This document shows, piece by piece, positions 1-6,047 of a stretch of DNA of 6,905 nt. Source of the stretch: Campylobacter concisus. GTDB lineage: Bacteria > Campylobacterota > Campylobacteria > Campylobacterales > Campylobacteraceae. The stretch's first letter is position 1, and every line of letters begins with the position of its first letter. The position numbers and the translations under genes were made by a program. The stretch is from the NCBI GenBank assembly GCA_018375265.1, contig JAHADO010000069.1, forward strand, positions 1 to 6,905, given 5' to 3'. The notes under the pieces were generated by a model, which was not told the origin of the DNA, ran no database searches, and saw only the letters and a list, made by a program, of their open reading frames with translations.

Positions 1-1180
1 AACTGCTCGTGTTTGCTTTGCTTATAAAGATAAATCTAAGCGCCTCAGCACCGATCTCGCTTGCGAAATCACTCATCAGCACCGCCTTGCCAGCGCGCTT
101 GCTCATTTTATATGGCTTGCCCTCTTTTAGCAGGCTAACCATCTGCATAAGTATCACTTCAAGCCTGTTTTCATCGTAACCAAGGAAATTTATCGCAGCC
201 TTTAGCCTTGCGATATATCCGTGGTGGTCCGCACCCCAAATGTTTATATAGTGGTCAAAATCTTTCTCAAATTTAGCGTTATGATAGATGATATCGCCAG
301 CTAAATATGTCGGTCTGCCGTCATTTCTAACCACAACCCTATCGTTATCGTCGCCAAGTGTGGTAGAAGCGATATAGATAGCGCCCTCTTTTTCATACAT
401 TTGATTTGAACGTTTTAGCTTTTCTATAGTTGGCTCCAGGCGGTCGTAAAGTGCTTTTTCACTAGCCCAGCTCTCTATAAAAATGCCAACATCAGCCAAG
501 TCTTTTTTGATGATCTCAAGCACGATATCCTTGCCAAACTCGGCAAGCTCAAGGTTTCTGCTCTCGTCATAAAAAATATCCTTGCCAAATTTCTCATTTG
601 CAAGCTTAGCAATATCTAAAATATAATCCCCGCGGTAATATTTCTCTGGATAGACGACACTTTCGTTAAAAAGCTGCTCTTTAGCCGCAAGTGATATCGA
701 AGTGCCAAGCAGATCTATTTGATTGCCCGCATCGTTTATGTAGTATTCTGTTGAGATAGCGTAGCCAAGTCTTTTGCCAAGTCTTGCCAAAGTATCACCA
801 TAAACTGCGCCTCTAACGTGTCCGATGTGAAGCGGCCCAGTCGGATTTGCGCTGATGTATTCTATTAAATAGCTATCTTTTTTCGCATCTTCTTTTGCAA
901 AATTTTCGCTATCTAGCAAAATTTGCTTTGAAATTTCATCTAAAAATTCATTCTTAAGCTTGAAATTTAAGTAGCCATTTACCGCGCTAGCTTCAACTAT
1001 CTTGCTATCACTAAATTTATCAGCAAACTCACTAGCTATCATAGCTGGAGACTTTCTTAGCTCTTTTGCTAAGCTGAAAAGCGGCGTCGCATAGTGGGCT
1101 AAATTTTTATCCTTTGGCTTTTCAAGCATAAATTCACGATCTAAAACCTTTGAAATTTCAGCTTTTATTTTATTTTTCAA
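1..1180 (-). CDS. argS: Arginyl-tRNA synthetase, 3' end cut by window edge
   Basis: Class I aminoacyl-tRNA synthetase that charges tRNA-Arg with arginine in the cytoplasm. The first 393 codons are visible. The family is about 530 residues in Campylobacter, so most of the C-terminal anticodon-binding domain lies outside the window. An N-terminal additional domain fills roughly residues 1-85. The catalytic Rossmann fold carries the class signature HIGH at residues 118-121 (818-829) inside NPTGPLHIGHVRGAVYGD, a GADHHGY motif, and KMSKR at residues 358-362 (95-109). The start is a TTG at 1178-1180. The TatA stop TAG lies in the same frame 9 nt upstream, and the next in-frame ATG is 17 codons further in, which would remove conserved N-terminal sequence. 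A weak TAGG ribosome site (1189-1192) overlaps the tatA stop, so translation is probably coupled to tatA. Last visible gene of the operon. Identity is certain; the TTG start is very likely. Confidence 0.97.
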   Translation of the reverse strand, partial: MKNKIKAEISKVLDREFMLEKPKDKNLAHYATPLFSLAKELRKSPAMIASEFADKFSDSKIVEASAVNGYLNFKLKNEFLDEISKQILLDSENFAKEDAKKDSYLIEYISANPTGPLHIGHVRGAVYGDTLARLGKRLGYAISTEYYINDAGNQIDLLGTSISLAAKEQLFNESVVYPEKYYRGDYILDIAKLANEKFGKDIFYDESRNLELAEFGKDIVLEIIKKDLADVGIFIESWASEKALYDRLEPTIEKLKRSNQMYEKEGAIYIASTTLGDDNDRVVVRNDGRPTYLAGDIIYHNAKFEKDFDHYINIWGADHHGYIARLKAAINFLGYDENRLEVILMQMVSLLKEGKPYKMSKRAGKAVLMSDFASEIGAEALRFIFISKANTSS

Positions 1181-1189
1181 CTCTAAAAC

Positions 1190-1411
1190 CTATGCGTTTT
1201 TAGTTGTTTCTTCTATCTTTTGACTAGTAGCACTATCTTCTTTATGCTCGACTTTTTCGCTCTTTTCAGGGGTTGTGTCCTCCATCTCAGCCTTAAAAGT
1301 CTTTATGCCCTTGCCTAGTCCTTTTGCAAGCTCTGGGATCTTCTTTGCTCCAAAAAGTAATACAATGATCGCTAAAACGATCAACCAGTGGCCAATACTA
1401 AAAGAACCCAT
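1190..1411 (-). CDS. tatA: Sec-independent protein translocase subunit TatA
   Basis: Small inner-membrane protein that oligomerises to form the pore-like element of the twin-arginine translocation system, which exports folded proteins such as cofactor-containing periplasmic oxidoreductases. At 73 residues it has normal TatA length. It shows the standard layout: a short N-terminal membrane helix (about residues 5-20), the conserved Phe20-Gly21 hinge, an amphipathic helix with [18 protein letters not shown], and a polar, charged C-terminal tail rich in Lys, Glu and Thr. The start is ATG with a strong AAGGAG site (1417-1422) 5 nt upstream. It sits 51 nt after gmk and 9 nt before argS. No tatB or tatC is present in the window. 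TatB is less likely because the protein is short and the amphipathic helix is TatA-like. Confidence 0.95.
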   Translation of the reverse strand: MGSFSIGHWLIVLAIIVLLFGAKKIPELAKGLGKGIKTFKAEMEDTTPEKSEKVEHKEDSATSQKIEETTKNA

Positions 1412-1440
1412 CTTTTCTCCTTATCAAATTTTCTCAAAAT

Positions 1441-1449
1441 ATTATCATA
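1441..1449 (-). promoter_or_regulatory. Weak candidate internal -10 box before tatA
   Basis: The 51-nt gmk-tatA spacer contains TATGATAAT on the minus strand, close to the TATAAT consensus and about 30 nt upstream of the tatA ATG. There is no convincing -35. AT-rich spacers produce such matches by chance, so this is only a candidate for a secondary tatA-argS promoter. Confidence 0.25.
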
Positions 1450-1462
1450 AATTCCTGAATTT

Positions 1463-2074
1463 CTAACAATCTATCCACTCGTCAATGACGTTTCTTAAGT
1501 TTATCTTAGCACTTTTTAACCTCATCGCTCGAAAGATTGATTTTAGCCCTTTGTAGCTCTTTTCTATATCATCATTTACTAAAAAATAATCATACTCTAA
1601 AATATGTTCCATCTCGCCAACTGCGTTCATCAGGCGATTTTCTATCGTTTCATCACTATCTGTTCCACGGTTTTTCAAGCGCCTCTTAAGCTCTTTTTTA
1701 TTCGCAGTCGTTATAAAAACTGAAGTGATGTAGCTTTTAAATTTCTCAAGTGCGATGTGAAAGCCCTGCACATCGATGTCAAATATCACTATCTTTCCAG
1801 CTTCAAGAGCTGCTAAAACAGGCTTTAAGCTCGTGCCATAGTAGTTTTTATGCACCTGCGCCCACTCTAAAAACTCGCCCTTTTCTATGCCACTTTTAAA
1901 TTCATCTTCTTTTATAAAATAATAATCCACCCCATCAACTTCGCCTTCTCTTTTGGCTCTTGTTGTGCTTGAGATAGAAAAATATAGGTCTTTCTCCTCC
2001 TTTAAAAGACGGCTAAGTAACGTGCTTTTACCGCTTCCACTAGGTCCTGAAACTACTAAAATTTGTCCTTGCAA
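1463..2074 (-). CDS. gmk: Guanylate kinase
   Basis: Cytoplasmic enzyme that phosphorylates GMP to GDP with ATP, an essential step in GTP and dGTP supply. At 203 residues it has the usual bacterial length. The Walker A loop GPSGSGKST spans residues 10-18. The GMP-binding region follows, with SSTTRAKREGEVDGVDYYF (about 35-53, including Arg39, Arg42 and Tyr51), Glu70, and the YGTS segment (79-82). The FDIDVQG strand (97-103) matches the family IDWQG motif, and an Arg/Lys-rich lid helix lies further on. The start is TTG at 2072-2074, placed immediately after the TAG stop of the upstream acidic gene. A GAGGAA site (2081-2086) lies 6 nt upstream, inside that gene. No nearer ATG would keep the P-loop intact. 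Zero spacing suggests translational coupling. 51 nt separate it from tatA. Confidence 0.97.
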   Translation of the reverse strand: MQGQILVVSGPSGSGKSTLLSRLLKEEKDLYFSISSTTRAKREGEVDGVDYYFIKEDEFKSGIEKGEFLEWAQVHKNYYGTSLKPVLAALEAGKIVIFDIDVQGFHIALEKFKSYITSVFITTANKKELKRRLKNRGTDSDETIENRLMNAVGEMEHILEYDYFLVNDDIEKSYKGLKSIFRAMRLKSAKINLRNVIDEWIDC

Positions 2075-3646
2075 CTACTTTTCCTCGAAACTTATATTTA
2101 TCTTAATATTCATATCTTTTAGCACATCTCTTAGCGAGCTCTCGTTTAGCGACTCGTGGACGTGTTTTGTTATCTTTTTAGTTAGCTCTTCTTTATAGTC
2201 TTCTTTCGCATCATTTTTTGAGCATGGTTGAGGCATATCTTTTAGTCCAAATGCCGCTAACATCGTGTTTTCATCTATATCATCTATCGATGTCGCGTCA
2301 AAATTTAACTCACTTGATGTCGCGTCTTTGCTCTCATCTTTCGTGTCTTCTTGTGCGTCATCTTCTTGGATATTTTCTTCTTCAAAAGTTTCATCTACTA
2401 GACCTAGATCCTCTTTGGCTTCTGGCTCGCTCACATCTTCTAGCTCTTCTACTGGCATCTCATTAGAAGAATTTTCGCTCTCGCTAGACTCTAAATTTTC
2501 TAGCTCCTCACTTGAAATTTCATCCAGAGCCTCTTCTTCTATATCTTCTTCTGCTTTTTCATCATCTACTTGAATTTGCTCTTCATCAGCCTCAGATATC
2601 TCATCTAAATTCTCCTCATCTTTAGGCTCATCTTCTAAATTTAGCTCATTTTCAAGGCTATTTTCATCATCAAATTTAGCTAGCTCGTCTAAATTTAGCT
2701 CTTCTTGCTCTAAATTTTGAACATCTAGCTCAGCGTCATCTAAATTTTTATTTTCCTCATTAGCCTCTTCACTATTTAGCTCTTCATCAAGCGAATCAAT
2801 CTCACTAAGCTCAAATTTACTCTGATCTATCTCGTCAAGCCCACTACCAGAGTTCTCTTCATCAACCAAGCCTGCAACGTCATTTTGGCTAATAATATCA
2901 TCTAAATTTTTATTTAGCTCTTCATCTGCTTCAGACTCTTCTGGCATATTTTCTATCTCATCGACAAGCGCGCTAAGCTCTGCTAGATCGCCATCTTTGC
3001 TCTCTTCGCTATCATTTGCATCACTTATCGCTTCGCTAGTCTCTTCATCCACGCTCTCATCAACAAGGTCTTCGCTAGCAAGCTCTTGTAGGTCCTCAAG
3101 CTCTTCTAAAGACTCCACATCGCTAGCTTCATTTTCCTCTTGCAAGTCACTCTCGTTAATCTCCTCACTTGGGCTATCTATGCCACTTTCTAAAAGCTCT
3201 TTATCAAGGTCTGCGAAATTTTCTAAATTTGTATCGATATCAGGCAGTTTAAACCCTGACATTTCGTCAAAATTTATAGCCTCGTCGCTAAAATCACCAA
3301 AGTCGCTTTCACCCTGCTCACTAGCATTTTGCTCGGCAACTGGCTCATCTTTTGGGATATTTTGCTCAAAAACACTTATAAATTCAGTCGGTAAAAATGG
3401 TTTTTCAAGCATCAAAGTAGCAAATTCTGGTTTGCTCTCGCCACGACTTGCTAGATACATCACCTTTTTATCTGTAGCTAGCTCGCTACTATCCACGTCA
3501 CTGTCGATTATGATAAAGTCAAACCGAGCATCGTCAAATCCATTTAGATCCTCAAATTCGCTATATTCGGTGCCGATTTTATTCAGACTTAAAGTTATCA
3601 GACGTGAAACTGCTGGATTTTTATTTATTAGAGCAACTTTCATCAT
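2075..3646 (-). CDS. Highly acidic protein with degenerate receiver-like N-terminus
   Basis: 523 residues, function unknown. The position between fliR and gmk corresponds to the C. jejuni gene I remember as Cj1178c, 'highly acidic protein'. Residues 3-97 read like a CheY-type receiver fold: strand KVALINKNP, helix AVSRLITLSLNKIG, strand FDFIIIDSD ending in Asp48 at the phospho-acceptor position, strand KVMYLAS, and LEKPFLPTEF with the conserved Lys82-Pro83. The usual N-terminal acidic pair is replaced by Asn-Lys-Asn, so Mg-dependent phosphorylation is doubtful. Residues about 99-446 are a low-complexity Asp/Glu/Ser/Leu/Asn linker, probably disordered. Residues 447-523 form a mixed-charge C-terminal segment with a likely helix and a final strand IKINISF. 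There is no tryptophan and no arginine between Arg68 and Arg506. No signal peptide or membrane segment is seen. The first ATG touches the AAGGAGGG site, so the second ATG (3641-3643) may be the real start. The receiver assignment is inferred by eye. Confidence 0.88.
   Translation of the reverse strand: MMKVALINKNPAVSRLITLSLNKIGTEYSEFEDLNGFDDARFDFIIIDSDVDSSELATDKKVMYLASRGESKPEFATLMLEKPFLPTEFISVFEQNIPKDEPVAEQNASEQGESDFGDFSDEAINFDEMSGFKLPDIDTNLENFADLDKELLESGIDSPSEEINESDLQEENEASDVESLEELEDLQELASEDLVDESVDEETSEAISDANDSEESKDGDLAELSALVDEIENMPEESEADEELNKNLDDIISQNDVAGLVDEENSGSGLDEIDQSKFELSEIDSLDEELNSEEANEENKNLDDAELDVQNLEQEELNLDELAKFDDENSLENELNLEDEPKDEENLDEISEADEEQIQVDDEKAEEDIEEEALDEISSEELENLESSESENSSNEMPVEELEDVSEPEAKEDLGLVDETFEEENIQEDDAQEDTKDESKDATSSELNFDATSIDDIDENTMLAAFGLKDMPQPCSKNDAKEDYKEELTKKITKHVHESLNESSLRDVLKDMNIKINISFEEK
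2081..2086 (-). promoter_or_regulatory. Ribosome binding site that fixes the gmk TTG start
   Basis: GAGGAA on the minus strand, 6 nt before the TTG at 2072-2074 and inside the last codons of the acidic gene. The spacing is ideal for initiation at TTG directly after the TAG stop. Confidence 0.75.
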
Positions 3647-3654
3647 CCCTCCTT
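3647..3654 (-). promoter_or_regulatory. Strong ribosome binding site of the acidic gene
   Basis: AAGGAGGG on the minus strand, the strongest Shine-Dalgarno match in the window. It directly touches the first of two consecutive ATG codons (3644-3646) and lies 3-4 nt from the second (3641-3643). Spacing favours the second ATG, which would give a 522-residue protein starting MKVALINKN. Confidence 0.75.
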
Positions 3655-3699
3655 GTAATAGTAAAAGCCTATTCTATGATAAATTTCATTGCTATTTTC

Positions 3700-4461
3700 T
3701 TAAAAAAACAGAGCCGGCAGATCATTTATCACTTTTAAAAGTAGGTCGCTCATGATCTTCATAATGCCTGCTAAAATGGCTATCAAAACGGAAAATCCGA
3801 TCGTCACTTTGATAGGATAGCCGATGACTAGTAGGTTAAACTGCGGCATCGTCTTCATGAGCATGCCAAAGATAGAGTCTGAGAGCAAAGAGAGGGCGAT
3901 GATAGGAAATGACATAATAAAGCCAAACATAAACAAATTTGTAAATAAATTTATCGCATAGCTCATGATGCCAGGGCGCGGATAAAAGTCACCAAGTGGC
4001 ACAACAGCAAGCGAGCTAGCATAAAACTGAAGGAGCAAATGGTGACCATCAAATGCCAAAAATGTTAGTAGCGCGATGAAATTTATAAGGTTTGCGATGA
4101 CTGGAGAGTTTGTGCCAGTTTGCGGATCAAGCACCGACGCCATCGAAAAGCCCATGACCATCGAGATTTGCTCGCCTGCCATTTGAAGCGTGGCAAAGAT
4201 GATGGTTAGCATAAGTCCAGCACTTAGACCCAGCATAACCTCGCCAAGTATCTCACCGACTAGGAAATTTATAGAGTTTTCATGAGCTTTTGAGATGGGA
4301 AATAGCACGACGCAAAGGACAAAAACTAAAAGCGTTTTTACGCTAAGAGGAATTTGATTGTGCGAATAAAATGGAAAAAAAACGATGAGACCGCTTAGGC
4401 GTGCAAACAAAAGCATAAAAACTATGGTTTTATCGGCTCCAAAAAATTCTACTAGTTCCAT
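3700..4461 (-). CDS. fliR: Flagellar type III export gate protein FliR
   Basis: Inner-membrane component of the flagellar type III secretion export gate, where FliP, FliQ and FliR build the channel core through which rod, hook and filament subunits leave. At 253 residues it has typical FliR length. Hydrophobic segments occur throughout, starting with TIVFMLLFARLSGLIVFFPF (12-31). Diagnostic sequence is GEQISMVMGFSMASVLDPQTG (96-116, matching the family's GxQIS...DPQ segment) followed by the FDGHH segment. LLSDSIFGMLMKTMPQFNLL and a final hydrophobic helix follow. The start is ATG with a modest AAGAG site (4466-4470). It lies 27 nt after the methyltransferase and 53 nt before the acidic gene. 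The coding strand has an unbroken T8 at codons 27-29 (4375-4382), a possible slippage site. FliP and FliQ are not in the window. Confidence 0.96.
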   Translation of the reverse strand: MELVEFFGADKTIVFMLLFARLSGLIVFFPFYSHNQIPLSVKTLLVFVLCVVLFPISKAHENSINFLVGEILGEVMLGLSAGLMLTIIFATLQMAGEQISMVMGFSMASVLDPQTGTNSPVIANLINFIALLTFLAFDGHHLLLQFYASSLAVVPLGDFYPRPGIMSYAINLFTNLFMFGFIMSFPIIALSLLSDSIFGMLMKTMPQFNLLVIGYPIKVTIGFSVLIAILAGIMKIMSDLLLKVINDLPALFF

Positions 4462-4488
4462 TTTGCTCTTTTAAATTTTTTACTAATT

Positions 4489-5325
4489 TTACAAAATTTT
4501 ACTTTGTTTTTTAAATTTAAGCATCAAAAAGCCAGCCAGAGAGAAAGCCTCTTTTACCTGTTTAAAACACAGGCTATAAGTTAGATCCGAGCTTTTAAAA
4601 TATGGCTCGAGGTTTGAAATTTCAAATAAAGAAAAAACTTGATGATCTTTAAAAACTCTTAGACTAAATTCATTTTTTGGCTCAAATTCGCCGTAGTCAA
4701 AGCTTAAAAATCTCACCTTTTTTGCCGCATTTGCAAGCTGGAACGCAAATTTGGAGTAGCTAGTTGATATCTCGCCCCTTTTTATGCCAAATTTCTTTGC
4801 TAAATTTATCAAATTTTGATCTGCCTTTTGCCAGTGAAATTTTAAGTCACTATCCACAAAAAGCATATTTTCCCCCTCTATCACCTCGCAGCCAAATGCG
4901 TCAAGCAGCTCATTTGAGATGACAAAAATTTCATCAAACGAGCACTCGTCTAAATTTTCATAGTGTCTTATTTTTATCTCATTACCAAAGCGATTTTTAA
5001 AGGTTTCAAGCTGTTTTTTGCGTAAAATTTCATGAGGTTCTATGATGATAAACTCTAAATTTGGCAAAATTCCTGGCTCAAGCGTAAAGACACCTTGCGC
5101 AAAATCAGCCAGCATATCGCCTGAGTTTGCCCCGATCTCCACGACCTTGCATGAGCTAGAAATTTCGCCATTTTTAAGTAGCTTTAAAAAGTAGTTTGCA
5201 AGGCAGGTGCCAAAGAGGTAGCCAACGCTAACATTTGTGTAAAAGTCGCCCTTTTTGCCGATATCTACGCCAAATTTATAGTAGTTTTCATTGACCCAGA
5301 TATCAAAAAACTCGCTAAATTTCAT
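4489..5325 (-). CDS. MidA/NDUFAF7-family SAM-dependent methyltransferase, compact form
   Basis: Predicted cytoplasmic protein methyltransferase of the MidA/NDUFAF7 family (class I, SAM-binding Rossmann fold). The mitochondrial member methylates an arginine of the complex I subunit NDUFS2. The substrate here is unknown. Family landmarks in order: GDFYTNVSVGYLFG (26-39); VVEIGANSGD (61-70), the SAM-binding loop; IIIEPHEILRKKQ (93-105); VISNELLDAFG (135-145), matching the family NExxDA motif; FDYGE (209-213); and DLTYSLCF near residue 250, matching the family D-[LI]-T-x-x-V-x-F segment. At 278 residues it is clearly shorter than the 350-400 I expect for proteobacterial members, ending soon after the DLT segment, so the C-terminal part is missing or reduced. 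The ATG overlaps the stop of the upstream channel gene (ATGA). No strong separate ribosome site is seen, which suggests coupling. Family assignment is firm, role inferred. Confidence 0.88.
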   Translation of the reverse strand: MKFSEFFDIWVNENYYKFGVDIGKKGDFYTNVSVGYLFGTCLANYFLKLLKNGEISSSCKVVEIGANSGDMLADFAQGVFTLEPGILPNLEFIIIEPHEILRKKQLETFKNRFGNEIKIRHYENLDECSFDEIFVISNELLDAFGCEVIEGENMLFVDSDLKFHWQKADQNLINLAKKFGIKRGEISTSYSKFAFQLANAAKKVRFLSFDYGEFEPKNEFSLRVFKDHQVFSLFEISNLEPYFKSSDLTYSLCFKQVKEAFSLAGFLMLKFKKQSKIL

Positions 5326-5930
5326 AGATCAGGCAGCTTCCAGCCTCTATAAAATGCAAACATCCTGACCGTTATGCCAGCAGCAAGCAAAAGCATGGTA
5401 AAAAATATGTTGGTAAGGCCCAGATGATAGAGGATAAAGTAGGCAAGCCCCACGCCAAGGCTTATCGTGCCGTAAAGTCCGGTGCGCAAAAACCATGGGA
5501 CTTCATTTAGCAAGATATCTCTTAAGATACCGCCGCCAACGCCGTTAAAAAAGGCGATCATCATGACGCCAAAGATGTTGTAGCTATACTCGATGGCAAC
5601 CATTGCCCCAACGATAGAAAAGCAGATGACGTCGATCGCGTCGGCAAAGATAAAGACAAATTTCTTCTCTAAGCCCTCTCTTTTTATATGTAAATTTGTG
5701 ATCCTGGATGCGACAAGCATAAAGATGACAACACTTACTGGCATATAGTGAGTGAATGAATAAACCGCCCTGCCAACGAGCATATCACGCATGATACCGC
5801 CTCCAAGCGCGGTCAAAAATGCGGACAAAAAGACGCCAAGCCAGTCACACTCCCTCTTTACTGCAAACAAAAAGCCACTAAGCGCAGCTGATGCGATACC
5901 AACGTACTCCACAAAAAGTATTAAGCTCAT
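5322..5930 (-). CDS. TRIC/UPF0126 family cation channel (YicG/YadS-like)
   Basis: Polytopic inner-membrane protein of the UPF0126 family. Structural work on prokaryotic members assigned it to TRIC-type trimeric monovalent-cation channels. At 202 residues with about seven hydrophobic segments it has normal length. The internal duplication typical of the family is plain: FLTALGGGIMRDMLVGR (residues 38-54) and FFNGVGGGILRDILLNEVPWF (about 127-147) each hold the GGGxxRD motif, at 43-49 and 132-138. In known structures the glycine-rich kinks line the pore. The ATG at 5928-5930 has an AAGGA site (5937-5941) 6 nt upstream. It is the first gene of the minus-strand run, with an AT-rich promoter region behind it. 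The stop TGA overlaps the start of the methyltransferase gene. The ion and physiological role in this organism are not shown by sequence. Confidence 0.93.
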   Translation of the reverse strand: MSLILFVEYVGIASAALSGFLFAVKRECDWLGVFLSAFLTALGGGIMRDMLVGRAVYSFTHYMPVSVVIFMLVASRITNLHIKREGLEKKFVFIFADAIDVICFSIVGAMVAIEYSYNIFGVMMIAFFNGVGGGILRDILLNEVPWFLRTGLYGTISLGVGLAYFILYHLGLTNIFFTMLLLAAGITVRMFAFYRGWKLPDL

Positions 5931-5953
5931 ATTTTTTCCTTAAAAATGGGCAT

Positions 5954-5959
5954 TTTATA
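5954..5959 (-). promoter_or_regulatory. Candidate -10 box for the minus-strand operon
   Basis: On the minus strand the word TATAAA (RC of 5954-5959) lies 23 nt upstream of the channel gene ATG, within CATTATAAAATG. A/T-rich tracts sit upstream, at about 5970-6005. No clear -35 is seen. The plus strand of the same place contains TATAAT (5956-5961), so the direction cannot be settled by sequence alone. It is the only spacer of more than 60 nt upstream of the seven-gene run, which supports an operon promoter here. Confidence 0.45.
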
Positions 5960-6014
5960 ATGAAATCTCATAAAAGTTCATTAATAAATTTTTAAATAAT
6001 AGTTTATTTTAGGC

Positions 6015-6020
6015 TATAAT
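6015..6020 (+). promoter_or_regulatory. Sigma-70 -10 box for the SYLF gene
   Basis: A perfect TATAAT lies 27 nt upstream of the ATG at 6048, within the sequence TTTATTTTAGGCTATAATAACG. No TTGACA-like -35 is visible, but alternating A/T tracts run upstream from about 5970, as is usual for Campylobacter vegetative promoters. The predicted transcript would start around 6026-6028 and carry a leader of about 20 nt. Confidence 0.7.
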
Positions 6021-6047
6021 AACGAAAATTTTAAATAAGGAAATTTG

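Noticed and set aside
1275..1466. 63-codon plus-strand open frame
   Set aside because: Antisense to tatA, whose protein is unmistakable; no independent support.
1953..2198. 81-codon plus-strand open frame across the gmk/acidic junction
   Set aside because: Antisense shadow of two well-supported genes, with no recognisable domain.
2218..2573. Two overlapping plus-strand open frames rich in Ser and Leu
   Set aside because: Same antisense effect within the acidic linker; the two frames overlap each other and neither has a convincing start region.
2300..3350. Recurring TCTAAATTTAGCTC-like words, considered as a DNA repeat array
   Set aside because: Irregular spacing and variable sequence are explained by recurring Glu-Leu-Asn-Leu codons of the acidic protein; no CRISPR-like or tandem periodicity is seen.
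3700..3720. GC-rich GCCGGC followed by T7 at the end of fliR, resembling a terminator
   Set aside because: The palindrome has no loop and cannot form a usable stem; the T run is just Phe-Phe-stop codons.
2997..3755. 252-codon serine-rich open frame on the plus strand
   Set aside because: It lies antisense to the acidic gene. Acidic codons read backwards give Ser/Leu-rich frames with few stops, and no ribosome site or family match is seen.
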